Source: Thiobacillus sp. UBA3361 (GTDB lineage Bacteria > Pseudomonadota > Gammaproteobacteria > Burkholderiales > Thiobacillaceae). Taken from it: DNA of 23,134 nucleotides. The stretch is from positions 31,770 through 54,903 of the forward strand of contig DEQR01000069.1 in the NCBI GenBank assembly GCA_002360535.1, read 5' to 3'. A program made the translations under genes and the position numbers. The notes beneath the pieces are model-generated. The model ran no database searches, was not told where the DNA came from, and worked only from the letters and a program-made list of their open reading frames with translations. Positions 1 to 7,650 of this stretch are shown in pieces. Position 1 is the stretch's first letter. Each line of letters opens with the position of its first letter.

Positions 1-68
1 GCAAGAGGCAAGAGGCAAGAGGAGCCTAGATGTTTCTTCTACCTTGTGCCTTGTACCTTGAACCTTGC
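1..68. repeat. Two short heptamer tandem repeats
   Basis: Positions 1-21 are three exact copies of GCAAGAG. Positions 41-68 are four near-identical heptamers of the form (A/G)CCTTG(N): accttgt, gccttgt, accttga, accttgc. The first motif resembles the reverse complement of the second, so the two tracts face each other across a 20-bp spacer. They lie immediately 3' of the glcF stop codon. No gene is visible in bases 1-70. Such heptamer tracts are slippage-prone; whether this one acts as anything more is unknown, and the left end is cut by the window. Confidence 0.75.
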
Positions 69-70
69 AT

Positions 71-1297
71 CTATCCCTGCAGCAGGGTGATCCAGTGCAC
101 CACCGGCACTGCGGCGTCGGCCTTCAGGTGCATCTGGCAGCCGATGTTGGCGGTGGCGATCAACTCGGGCCCGCGCGCTTGCAGGTTGTCCAGCTTGCGC
201 TCGCGCAACCGGCCGGCGATCTCCGGCTGCAGGAGCGAATAGGTGCCCGCCGAACCGCAGCATAGGTGGGCCTCGTCCACCGGCACCAGTTCGTGTCCCA
301 GGCCGGCGAGGATGGCCTCGATCACCCCGCGCACCTGCTGGCCGTGTTGCAGACTGCAGGGCGGGTGGAAGGCGATGCGCCTGGCCGTGCCCTTGCGTAG
401 CGCGGAGAGGTCTTCCGCCGCCAGCACCTCGCCCAGGTCGCGGGTCAGTTCGGAAACCCGTCTGGCTTTCTCCGCGTAGCGGGCATCGTGACGCAGGTGG
501 TGGCCGTATTCCTTGACCGTCGCGCCACAGCCGCTGGCAGTCATGACGACAGCCTCGGCACCTTTCTCGATCTCCGGCCACCAGGCGTCGATGTTGCGGC
601 GCATGGCATTCAAAGCATCACCGGTCGCGGCCAGGTGCTGGTCGATGGCGCCGCAGCAGCCGGCGCCCGGCGTGGCGACAAGCTGAATGCCGAGGCGATC
701 CAGCACGCGCGCGGCAGCGGCATTGGTCTCCGGGGCCAGGCCGGGCTGCACGCAGCCTTCCAGGACCAGCATGCGGCGCGCATGCCGGGTGGTGGGTCGC
801 ATCAGGTTTTGCCCCCCTCCCCCCTGGGGTGAGAGGGCGGGCGGCACATGCCCGCGCAGGAATCCCGGCAGCAGACCGCGCACGCCTTGGCCAGCCTTGA
901 GCAGCGGGTTGAACAGTAGAGGCGCTTGCAGGCCCCGGCGCAGTCCGTCGCGGGCCAGGCGTTCCGGCAGCGGGCGGGGGGCGCGTTGTTCCAGCAGCGC
1001 GCGGCCGATGTCCACCAGCCGGCCGTATTGCACGCCCGACGGGCAGGTGGTCTCGCAGTTGCGGCAGGTCAGGCAGCGGTCCAGGTGGGTGCGCGTGCGC
1101 GCCGTGACCCGGCGCCCTTCCAGCATCTGCTTCATCAGGTAAATGCGCCCGCGCGGCCCGTCCAGCTCGTCGCCCAGCAACTGGTAAGTCGGGCAGGTGG
1201 CGTTGCAGAAGCCGCAATGCACACAGGCGCGCAGGATCGCCTCCGCCTCCCGGCCCTCGGGCGTATCGCGCAGGTCGTCGGCGAGGTGGGTTTCCAT
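71..1297 (-). CDS. glcF: Glycolate oxidase iron-sulfur subunit GlcF
   Basis: A 408-residue protein, the electron-transfer subunit of the membrane-associated glycolate oxidase GlcDEF, which oxidises glycolate to glyoxylate. The N-terminus has two [4Fe-4S] motifs, Cys25/28/31/35-Pro and Cys75/78/81/85-Pro. The C-terminal half has the paired Cys-rich (CCG-type) domains, seen as GAGCCGAIDQH and LCCGSAGTY. The ATG is chosen because it overlaps the glcE stop as ATGA and gives the family's usual N-terminus; the open frame continues upstream only inside glcE. Last gene of the five-gene operon. Oddity: about ten extra residues (ALSPQGGGG, near residues 154-162) are encoded by a palindromic repeat at 815-837, between the ferredoxin part and the LEGCVQP segment. 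Confidence 0.93.
   Translation of the reverse strand: METHLADDLRDTPEGREAEAILRACVHCGFCNATCPTYQLLGDELDGPRGRIYLMKQMLEGRRVTARTRTHLDRCLTCRNCETTCPSGVQYGRLVDIGRALLEQRAPRPLPERLARDGLRRGLQAPLLFNPLLKAGQGVRGLLPGFLRGHVPPALSPQGGGGQNLMRPTTRHARRMLVLEGCVQPGLAPETNAAAARVLDRLGIQLVATPGAGCCGAIDQHLAATGDALNAMRRNIDAWWPEIEKGAEAVVMTASGCGATVKEYGHHLRHDARYAEKARRVSELTRDLGEVLAAEDLSALRKGTARRIAFHPPCSLQHGQQVRGVIEAILAGLGHELVPVDEAHLCCGSAGTYSLLQPEIAGRLRERKLDNLQARGPELIATANIGCQMHLKADAAVPVVHWITLLQG
815..837. repeat. Small GC-rich palindrome inside glcF
   Basis: An imperfect inverted repeat of the CCCTC..CCCC/GGGG..GAGGG type lies wholly inside the glcF reading frame. It is read on the minus strand as the low-complexity peptide LSPQGGGG. 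It is related to the elements at 2113-2134 (same peptide SPQGGG in GlcE) and 5312-5335 (intergenic). The reading frame is kept. Confidence 0.65.
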
Positions 1298-2421
1298 CAG
1301 AGTTCCGCGTACATGCGACCGGGGTTGAAGATGCCGCGCGGATCGAAGGCGGCCTTGAGGCGCTTGTGGAGTAGCAGCATGGCCGGCGGCAGGGGGTGGA
1401 AGACCTCGCACACTCCGTCATGCCCCCGGAACAGGATGGCATGGCCGCCGAGGGCGGCGGCGCGGCGCCGGATAGCACCCGCCGAGAGGTCGGAGCGTAA
1501 CCAGCGCAGGGCACCGCCCCATTCGCTCAGCGTCGCACCGGACAGGTCCAAGGCCTGTGCGGCGGTGGGCAGGGAGACGCGCCAGAGTGGCGCATCGCCC
1601 TGAAAGAAGGGCAGGGTCTGGTCCCGCGTCTGTCGCCAGATATCGCCGTCGGCCTCTTCGCCGCCGATGACCGCGCGCGCGGCGGCCACGCCCTGCTCAG
1701 CGCCCGACAGGCGGACCCACAGCCGGCCGTCGTGGTACAGGCTGGCGCTCAGCGGCAGGGGCTTTCGCCCCCAGGCGACGAGGCGCCCGGCGGCCTGATC
1801 TTCATTGGCCTCCTGAACCAGGGTGATCTGCACCGCCGGCTTGGGCAGCACCCTGACCGAGGCCTCAAGGATCACCGCCAGGGTGCCGAGGGAGCCGGCC
1901 ATCAGGCGGGAGAGGTCGTAACCGGCGACGTTTTTCATCACCTGGCCGCCGAATTTCAGCACCTCGCCTCGACCGTTGAGCAGCTTGACCCCCAGCACCG
2001 CGTCACGCACCGCGCCGCCCCAGGGCCGGCGGGGGCCGGACAGGCCGGCGGCGAGCATGCCGCCGAAGGTGGCCACCCTCTCTCCCCGAGGGAGAGAGGT
2101 GGCACGAGGCTCCCCTCCCCCCTGGGGGGAAGGGCTGGGGGCGAGGGCGCCGAAATGCGGCGGCTCGAAGGGCAGCATCTGGTCTTTCTCCGCCAGCAAC
2201 GCTTCAATCTCAGCCAGCGGTGTGCCGGCGCGGGCGGTGATGACCAGTTCCGTGGGTTCATAACTCACCACGCCCCCGTGGCCGCTCAGGTCCAGTGACT
2301 CACCCTTGACGGCGCGACCGTAGAAGGCTTTGCTATTGCCGCCGCGGATCGCCAGCGGCGATCCCGCTTCGGCGGCCCGCCGCACCTGTTCGACGAGTTG
2401 CTGTTCGTGGTCGTCGGACAT
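1297..2421 (-). CDS. glcE: Glycolate oxidase FAD-binding subunit GlcE
   Basis: A 374-residue FAD-binding (PCMH-type) subunit that works with GlcD and GlcF in glycolate oxidation at the membrane. Recognisable segments are PLAIRGGNSK (22-31), QMLPFEPPHFG (81-91), GLSGPRRPWGG and VKNVAGYDLSRLMAGS-like (read here as MKNVAGYDLSRLMAGS), and the C-terminal FDPRGIFNPGRMY. The ATG was chosen because it gives the normal N-terminus and overlaps the glcD stop in an ATGA junction; a longer open frame continues only as a shadow of glcD. Oddity: between PPHFG and the conserved FGGMLAAGLSGP there is an insert of roughly 25 residues (about 92-116), rich in Pro, Gly, Ser and Arg, encoded by two adjacent palindromic repeats. 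Function is presumably retained because the frame is open on both sides. Confidence 0.93.
   Translation of the reverse strand: MSDDHEQQLVEQVRRAAEAGSPLAIRGGNSKAFYGRAVKGESLDLSGHGGVVSYEPTELVITARAGTPLAEIEALLAEKDQMLPFEPPHFGALAPSPSPQGGGEPRATSLPRGERVATFGGMLAAGLSGPRRPWGGAVRDAVLGVKLLNGRGEVLKFGGQVMKNVAGYDLSRLMAGSLGTLAVILEASVRVLPKPAVQITLVQEANEDQAAGRLVAWGRKPLPLSASLYHDGRLWVRLSGAEQGVAAARAVIGGEEADGDIWRQTRDQTLPFFQGDAPLWRVSLPTAAQALDLSGATLSEWGGALRWLRSDLSAGAIRRRAAALGGHAILFRGHDGVCEVFHPLPPAMLLLHKRLKAAFDPRGIFNPGRMYAEL
2077..2099. repeat. Small palindrome inside glcE (copy 1)
   Basis: A perfect 10-bp stem, CCTCTCTCCC / GGGAGAGAGG, with a CGA loop, inside the glcE frame. It encodes part of the insert read as SLPRGERV on the minus strand. 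The sequence style matches the intergenic hairpin at 5312-5335. Confidence 0.75.
2113..2134. repeat. Small palindrome inside glcE (copy 2)
   Basis: An imperfect inverted repeat built around CCCCCC-T-GGGGGG with a flanking CCC/GGG pair and one bulged A. It lies next to copy 1 and encodes SPSPQGGGE, nearly the same peptide as the element inside glcF, in the same orientation and frame. Confidence 0.65.
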
Positions 2422-3920
2422 CAAAACCTCGGCAGGTCCGGGAACTTCACTTCCCCGTGATGCACGTGCATGCGCCCGAACTCGGCGCAGCGGTGCAGGG
2501 TGGGCACGGCCTTGCCCGGGTTCAGCAGGCCCGCCGGGTCGAAGGCGGCCTTGACGGCATGGAACTGTTCCAGCTCCCCGGCGGTGAACTGGCCGCACAT
2601 GGGGGCCAGCTTCTCGATGCCCACGCCGTGCTCGCCGGTGACCGTGCCGCCCACCGCCACGCACAGGTCGAGGATCGCCGTGCCGAAGGCCTCGGCCCGT
2701 TCCAGCTCGCCGGGCCGGTTGGCGTCGAACAGGATCAGGGGGTGCAGGTTGCCGTCGCCGGCGTGGAAGACGTTGGCCACCTGCAGGCCATGCTCGACCG
2801 ACAATTCCTCGATGCGCCCGAGCACCCGGCCCAGCTCGCGCCGGGGAATGGTGCCATCCATGCAGTAGTAGTCCGGGCTGATGCGCCCCACCGCCGGGAA
2901 GGCGCCCTTGCGGCCGGCCCAGAAGCGCTGGCGCTGGGCCTCGTCGGCGGCGGTGCGCACTTCGGTGGCGCCGGAGTCCAGCAGCAGCTGGCGCACCCGC
3001 ATGATTTCCTCGCTCACCTCCTCGTTGGTGCCGTCCAGCTCGCACAGCAGGATGGCGGCGGCGTCCTCGGGATAGCCAGCGTGGACGAAGGCCTCGGCGG
3101 CGCGGATGGCCGGGTTGTCCATCATCTCCAGGCCGGCGGGGATGACACCGGCGCCGATGATGGCGGCCACCGCCTCGCCGGCCCGCTCCACGGAGTCGTA
3201 GGCGGCCAGCAGCACCTGGGCGCGCTCGGGCTTGGGCAGCAGGCGCACGGTGACCTCGACGACGAGGCCCAGCAGGCCTTCCGAGCCGGTGAGCACGGCC
3301 AGCAGGTCGTAGCCGGGGTTGTCCAGGCCGCCGGGTTTTTCACACTCGCCGATCTCCAGCAGCTCGCCATCCATCGTCAGCAGCTTGATGGCCTGCACGT
3401 TGTGCACCGTCAGGCCGTACTTCAGGCAGTGCACGCCCCCCGAGTTCTCGGCCACGTTGCCGCCGATGGAACAGGCGATTTGGGACGAGGGGTCCGGTGC
3501 GTAATACAGGCCGTGCGCGGCGGCGGCCTCGGAGATGGCCAGGTTGCGCACGCCGGGCTGCACGCGCGCGACGCGGTTGTCCGGGTCAATCTCCAGAATG
3601 CGGTTGAACTTGGCCAGGCCCAGCAGCACGCCGTTGGACAGGGGCAGGGCGCCACCCGACAGGCCGGTGCCGGCGCCCCGCGCCACCACCGGCACGTTGT
3701 GGGTCCTGCAGACGCGCAGGACGGCCCGGATCTGCTCGATGGTCTCCGGCAGCACCGCCACCGCCGGCAGGCGCCGATAGGCGGACAGGCCGTCGCACTC
3801 GTAGGGGCGCAGGTCCTCGGCCTCGGCGAGCACACACCTGGCCGGCAGCGCGTTACGCAGGTCGGCCAGCAAAGCGGACCGTTGCGTGGGGCTGAGCAGG
3901 ACTTCGGCGGGAGCGTTCAT
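2421..3920 (-). CDS. glcD: Glycolate oxidase FAD-linked subunit GlcD
   Basis: A 499-residue flavoprotein subunit of glycolate oxidase, in the FAD-binding PCMH / FAD-oxidase C-terminal family. The FAD-binding signature ARGAGTGLSGGALPL lies near residues 80-94 and is followed by SIGGNVAENSGG. The C-terminal domain has VFHAGDGNLHPLILFD, GEHGVGIEKL and FDPAGLLNPGKA, all usual for GlcD and D-lactate dehydrogenases of the same family. The length is that of E. coli GlcD. It begins 18 nt after the kinase stop and overlaps glcE by ATGA. No strong Shine-Dalgarno is visible, so translation may be coupled to the kinase gene. With adjacent glcE and glcF the glycolate assignment is strong, although related 2-hydroxy acids such as D-lactate cannot be excluded. 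Confidence 0.94.
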   Translation of the reverse strand: MNAPAEVLLSPTQRSALLADLRNALPARCVLAEAEDLRPYECDGLSAYRRLPAVAVLPETIEQIRAVLRVCRTHNVPVVARGAGTGLSGGALPLSNGVLLGLAKFNRILEIDPDNRVARVQPGVRNLAISEAAAAHGLYYAPDPSSQIACSIGGNVAENSGGVHCLKYGLTVHNVQAIKLLTMDGELLEIGECEKPGGLDNPGYDLLAVLTGSEGLLGLVVEVTVRLLPKPERAQVLLAAYDSVERAGEAVAAIIGAGVIPAGLEMMDNPAIRAAEAFVHAGYPEDAAAILLCELDGTNEEVSEEIMRVRQLLLDSGATEVRTAADEAQRQRFWAGRKGAFPAVGRISPDYYCMDGTIPRRELGRVLGRIEELSVEHGLQVANVFHAGDGNLHPLILFDANRPGELERAEAFGTAILDLCVAVGGTVTGEHGVGIEKLAPMCGQFTAGELEQFHAVKAAFDPAGLLNPGKAVPTLHRCAEFGRMHVHHGEVKFPDLPRF

Positions 3921-3938
3921 GCCCGGAATTCTAGGGGA

Positions 3939-5288
3939 TCAAGCCGCCAACTGGTCCGCCGCCGTCAGTTCGGGCCGGGCCAGGCGGCGCCAGACCGTGG
4001 CCAGGGCGTGCTCGTCGCCCACGTTGCCGGGGAAGATGACCACCGGCATGTCCGGAAAACGCGGATGATCCCCCGGACAGCGCACCACGGAGCAACCGGC
4101 CAACACCTGGCCCACCACCCGCGAGGCGGTCAGCGCGAGTCCCGTGGAGAGCACGTCGTTGGAGGTGATGCCGCCTTTGCTGATCAGGAAGCCGAGCGTG
4201 GGCGGCAGGCCGCGCACGATGTCCATCAGGGTCGCGGATACCGCTTCGCCGAAGGCCAGGCGTTCGGCCTGGCTGGCGAACTGGCGCTCGATCCGGCTGG
4301 TGTGGATGACCGGAGTGAGACCGGCCGCGTGGGCCTCGGCCGCTACCCGGCAGGCGGCTCGGACCAGTTCCTCGCGCGCCCCGGGCAGCCGGGCGACGTC
4401 GATCTCGATGGGCACCATGCCGGGCTCGGCGAGCAGTTGGCGCAACTGGTCCGTGGTCTTCCTGACGTGGGAACCCACCACCACCGCGCCGGGGCGGCCG
4501 TCGCGCACGTAGGCGGACATTTTCTGGGCCGGCACCGGCTGGGGCGACAGGCCGGCCAGGGCGGTGATCAGACTGGCGGCGCTGCGGAACAGGAAGCGCT
4601 TGCCCTTGCCGGCGGCGGTCTTCAACTGGCGGGCGAAGTGGTTCAGGTCAGCCTGGGTCTCCGCGTCCACCACGCAGCAGGCGTTGTCCTTCAGGCCCAG
4701 CAACCGGGGCAAGGCGTTGCCGCGCACGCAGGGCAGCAGGAAGCGCTCCACCTGGCCGGCGGCGATGCGGCCACCGGTCTTTTCCGCCACGTAATCCGGC
4801 AGGTAGCTGTTCTTGTAGCCGAACACGGAATCGCGTGCGAACTCGGTCTCGTGCACCGGCACGGGCTGGCCATCGACCATCAGGTAATGCACGCCGTCGC
4901 GGGTGAAGCGGCCGCCCTCGAAGAAGGCGGGGACCAGGAAATGAGCGTCGAAAGAACCTAACTCCTCAGCCATCACGTCGGTCTCCACGGGGTAGTGGCC
5001 GCGTAGGGTGGAATCCGAACGGCTGACGAACAGCGTCGGGAACTCGCGCCCTTCGTTGGCCAGTTCATCCAACGCCTGTTTCAGGTTGTGGCAGACCTCG
5101 CGGGTGATTTCCGCCGCGCGGCTGGCATCCATGCCGCGCGTGTTGGTCAGGATGAAAAACAGCGTCGCGTCGTCGAGCAGCGCCATGCGCAAGGTGGCGG
5201 GGTCCCAGCGGGTGAGCAGCAGGCAGGAATGCACCGTCTGCGAGCCGGTGGGGTCGTCGTCGAGGATGATGATCTTGGTGTTGGGCAT
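3939..5288 (-). CDS. DUF1537-type four-carbon sugar-acid kinase family protein
   Basis: A 449-residue protein of the DUF1537 / OtnK-DtnK kinase family, whose characterised members phosphorylate D-threonate, D-erythronate or 3-oxo-tetronate. The N-terminal substrate domain opens with DDDPTGS (10-16) and carries SRSDSTLRGHYP (89-100). The C-terminal nucleotide-binding domain carries VVGSH (270-274), KGGITSNDVL (371-380) and FPGNVGDEHAL near the end. The ATG at 5288 has a GAGGT Shine-Dalgarno and removes a spurious 74-residue extension that is antisense-frame sequence of the upstream ThDP gene. It is the second gene of the operon, 49 nt after the ThDP enzyme. None of the usual partners of these kinases (PdxA2-like dehydrogenase, class II aldolase, hydroxypyruvate-isomerase-like protein) is nearby, so its substrate is open. 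Confidence 0.85.
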   Translation of the reverse strand: MPNTKIIILDDDPTGSQTVHSCLLLTRWDPATLRMALLDDATLFFILTNTRGMDASRAAEITREVCHNLKQALDELANEGREFPTLFVSRSDSTLRGHYPVETDVMAEELGSFDAHFLVPAFFEGGRFTRDGVHYLMVDGQPVPVHETEFARDSVFGYKNSYLPDYVAEKTGGRIAAGQVERFLLPCVRGNALPRLLGLKDNACCVVDAETQADLNHFARQLKTAAGKGKRFLFRSAASLITALAGLSPQPVPAQKMSAYVRDGRPGAVVVGSHVRKTTDQLRQLLAEPGMVPIEIDVARLPGAREELVRAACRVAAEAHAAGLTPVIHTSRIERQFASQAERLAFGEAVSATLMDIVRGLPPTLGFLISKGGITSNDVLSTGLALTASRVVGQVLAGCSVVRCPGDHPRFPDMPVVIFPGNVGDEHALATVWRRLARPELTAADQLAA

Positions 5289-5311
5289 GGGCGACCTCAG
5301 TGGGGTATAGC

Positions 5312-5335
5312 CCCTCTCCCGCTTGCGGGAGAGGG
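5312..5335. repeat. Perfect intergenic hairpin repeat
   Basis: CCCTCTCCCGC - TT - GCGGGAGAGGG is a perfect 11-bp stem with a 2-nt loop, located in the 49-nt gap between the ThDP enzyme gene and the kinase gene. It belongs to the same small palindrome family as those inside glcE and glcF. In the transcript it could stabilise the upstream message or attenuate the downstream genes. No T-run follows, so it is not a classical intrinsic terminator. Confidence 0.8.
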
Positions 5336-5337
5336 TG

Positions 5338-7554
5338 TCAGGCCAGCAACACCGTCGCGCGCTCAGCCATCGCCTCGCCGGTGATGCCGTTGAAGGCCAT
5401 GATCTCGCCGGGCGTGGCGGTGGTCTCGCCGCGCTGCCAGACGAACATGTCGCGTTTCGCCGCGCGGGTGCGCAGCATGATCGGTTCCAGCGGGCCGCCG
5501 GGGCCGCCACTGACCGCGATCAACGCGTCGCCGTCGAACAGGGCGTTGAACCGGTCATCGTCCATGAAGGCGTTGTCGGGCTCGCTGACCGTGCCCCAGG
5601 AGACGTCCGTCGGCCGATACAGCCGGCGCGGGTTGGCGGCGCTGACAATGCGGACGCGATGGCCTTGGGCCTCCAGCCTGTCCTTGGCCTCGAAGACCGG
5701 CAGCAGGGCCATGTCGCCGGTCACCGCGAAGACCACGGTCTGCTTGCCATTCGCCGATTCATACAGGCTCACCGCGCCTTTCTCGACGCCCTCGCGCGCC
5801 TGCTCCAGGGTGGTATAGACCGGCAGCGGCGACTTGGAGGCGATGATGGCCACCCCCTTGTTGTAGGTTCCCAAGGCCCATTCGTAGGCCACCTGGATCT
5901 GGTTGGCGTCGCAGGGAAACAGGGGATAGACGTTGCCGTTGCGCATCTGGGCGGCGAAGTAGTTTTCGATCTCCGGCCGCTGGTGGGTCCAGCCGTTGCG
6001 GCCCTGCTCCAGGGCACCGGCGGTGAACATGGTGATCAGGGACGGCGTCTTGCGGCGCAGCTCGGCCATGGCCTGGGCGACGGTTTGCACGATGGGCCAG
6101 CCGTTGATGGCGAAGCTCTCGTAGCTCAGCCACAGAGAGCGCCCGCCGAACAGGGCCAGTCCGGCGGCGAGGCCTGCGCAGGCGTCCTCGTTCAGGGGCT
6201 CATAGACCTGGCCGGTGGGCGTCTGGTTGTACAGCGGGTCCTCCACCGGGTGGCGGATCTTCAGGGCCTGGTTGATATTCGCCATCGCACTGGCCTCGTT
6301 GCCGTCCGCGTTGCAGACCACGAACCGCGGGTCGTTGAGGCCGACGAAGGCGGCCAGGGCGCCGAAGGCGGTGGCCGGCACCTGCTTGTCGCCGACCTTG
6401 AATTCGTTGATCGGCAACTCGGGCAGCTCGGCGATCTTCAACACATGTTCGGTCACCGCGGTCTTCACGGCCGGGCCGCCGCCGGCGCGCCGGAAGTTCT
6501 CGCGCGTGATGGCCCAGGCCTCGGGCGGCAGGGCGCGGCGCTGGAGGCCTTCCACCATATGCTCGGCGTCCAGGGTATCGGCCGGGTACAGGTTGTGGGC
6601 CTTGGCGCCCAGCTTGTGCACGCCGGCGCCTTTCAGTTGCTTGACGATGAAGGCGGTACGGGTGCCGGACAGGGCGCTCCGGGCCGCCTCGTCCATGCCC
6701 CGGAGCACCGCGCCGGCGAAGGCCAGCCGCGCGCCCAGGCCGAAGCGGCTGCTATCGACATACTCGCCCACCTGCCGGGTGTCGTCATAGTCCTTGGCGT
6801 TGACCAGGACGACCTTCTCGAAGCCGTGGCCCCGCCAGTATGCGGCCATCTGCTCGTTGCTCCAGGTGGCGCACATGGAATGGTGTTCCTGGCTGTAGCC
6901 GTTCCAGATCAGCGTCGGCAGGTAATTGGTCACCGTCGGGTAGGCGGTGTTGAAGTGCATCATCGAATTGAGCACATAAGGCTCGCCCATGCCGCCGTCG
7001 CCGATGGTCACCGGGAACAGTGTGCCCGGGTGCAGCATGGCGCCGGCCATGGCGAAGTGCTGGCCCTGGCCCAGGGGACCGGCGGGTGCCAGCAGGCCGG
7101 GGATGGCGCCGGACAGGTGGCCCAGCAGGCCGTGGCGTTCGCGGAAGCGGGCCATCATCTCGGCCACGGTGCGGATGCCCATCTCCTCCAGGGAGGTGTC
7201 CAGGAACATGGCGGAGTAGAAGCCCGGCGCGTGGTGGCCCACCTCGGTGACGATATTGGTATGACCCAGCATGACCAGGGCCGCGTAGGCCTCGGCGCTG
7301 GAGGCGAAGCCGCCGGGGTGACCCGAGGCCTTGCCGCCGCACACCTGCAGGGTCAGGTAGCGCAGGGCGTCGGCCATCAGCAGGGTCTGGTAGGCGGCAT
7401 CCGGGTCGCCGGCGTCGGCGATGGCCCCGGCGCCCTCGGCGATGGCCGGCCGGGCGGCATGCTCGGCAAAGCCGGGCCAGGTGTCGGCGTAATACTGGAT
7501 GCCTTCGCAGAAGGCGGGGGCGAATTCGGTGGGCTGGGCTGCGGTGGCGTTCAT
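5338..7554 (-). CDS. ThDP-dependent transketolase/phosphoketolase-like enzyme
   Basis: A 738-residue thiamine-diphosphate enzyme. The ThDP/metal motif begins TIGDGG (GDG at 185-187) and ends in NGY at 218-220, as in phosphoketolases. The pyrimidine-domain region around QVYEPLNEDA (candidate catalytic Glu456), SYESF (477-481) and NGWTHQRPEI also follows the phosphoketolase pattern. The N-terminal region has a transketolase-like KASGHPGG (75-82). The usual GHG/GPGHG motif of those families is replaced by HHAPG (107-111). The ATG at 7554 has GGAG seven bases upstream and is preferred to a TTG twelve codons earlier. First gene of the operon with the kinase and glcDEF. The reaction is unknown; a C2 ketol or glyoxylate-related condensation is an inference from context. 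Confidence 0.8.
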   Translation of the reverse strand: MNATAAQPTEFAPAFCEGIQYYADTWPGFAEHAARPAIAEGAGAIADAGDPDAAYQTLLMADALRYLTLQVCGGKASGHPGGFASSAEAYAALVMLGHTNIVTEVGHHAPGFYSAMFLDTSLEEMGIRTVAEMMARFRERHGLLGHLSGAIPGLLAPAGPLGQGQHFAMAGAMLHPGTLFPVTIGDGGMGEPYVLNSMMHFNTAYPTVTNYLPTLIWNGYSQEHHSMCATWSNEQMAAYWRGHGFEKVVLVNAKDYDDTRQVGEYVDSSRFGLGARLAFAGAVLRGMDEAARSALSGTRTAFIVKQLKGAGVHKLGAKAHNLYPADTLDAEHMVEGLQRRALPPEAWAITRENFRRAGGGPAVKTAVTEHVLKIAELPELPINEFKVGDKQVPATAFGALAAFVGLNDPRFVVCNADGNEASAMANINQALKIRHPVEDPLYNQTPTGQVYEPLNEDACAGLAAGLALFGGRSLWLSYESFAINGWPIVQTVAQAMAELRRKTPSLITMFTAGALEQGRNGWTHQRPEIENYFAAQMRNGNVYPLFPCDANQIQVAYEWALGTYNKGVAIIASKSPLPVYTTLEQAREGVEKGAVSLYESANGKQTVVFAVTGDMALLPVFEAKDRLEAQGHRVRIVSAANPRRLYRPTDVSWGTVSEPDNAFMDDDRFNALFDGDALIAVSGGPGGPLEPIMLRTRAAKRDMFVWQRGETTATPGEIMAFNGITGEAMAERATVLLA

Positions 7555-7610
7555 GGTGTGCTCCGGGTGTTTGGCATTGCGTTGGACCAAAGCCTACTTA
7601 AACACTCAAC

Positions 7611-7650
7611 TTTTCACAATGCATAATGCGTTTCATAATGCGGAATAATG
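7611..7650. promoter_or_regulatory. Divergent promoter/operator region with ATAATG repeats
   Basis: The 115-bp spacer between the ThDP operon and the IclR gene is strikingly AT-richer than its surroundings. It holds three copies of ATAATG at 7623-7628, 7635-7640 and 7645-7650. These overlap a near-palindromic GCATAATGC and an imperfect inverted repeat TTTC-N7-GGAA (7631-7645). IclR-family regulators usually bind such short imperfect palindromes in divergent spacers, so this is the likely operator. A TTCACA (7613-7618) and a CATAAT (7634-7639) could be a weak plus-strand -35/-10 pair, but the spacing of 15 is short. Confidence 0.5.

Noticed and set aside
2457..4961. Plus-strand open frame of 834 codons opposite glcD and the kinase gene
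   Set aside because: Low-complexity His/Gln/Gly/Ala-rich translation typical of the antisense of high-GC genes. It spans the boundary of two well-supported minus-strand genes.
5289..5510. Longer 523-residue start for the kinase
   Set aside because: The extra 74 residues are the palindrome and the other frame of the ThDP gene; the ATG at 5288 has a Shine-Dalgarno and gives the family N-terminus.
5323..7626. Plus-strand open frame of 767 codons opposite the ThDP enzyme
   Set aside because: Antisense shadow with repetitive Gly/His/Gln/Val composition and no recognisable domain; the minus strand carries clear ThDP motifs.
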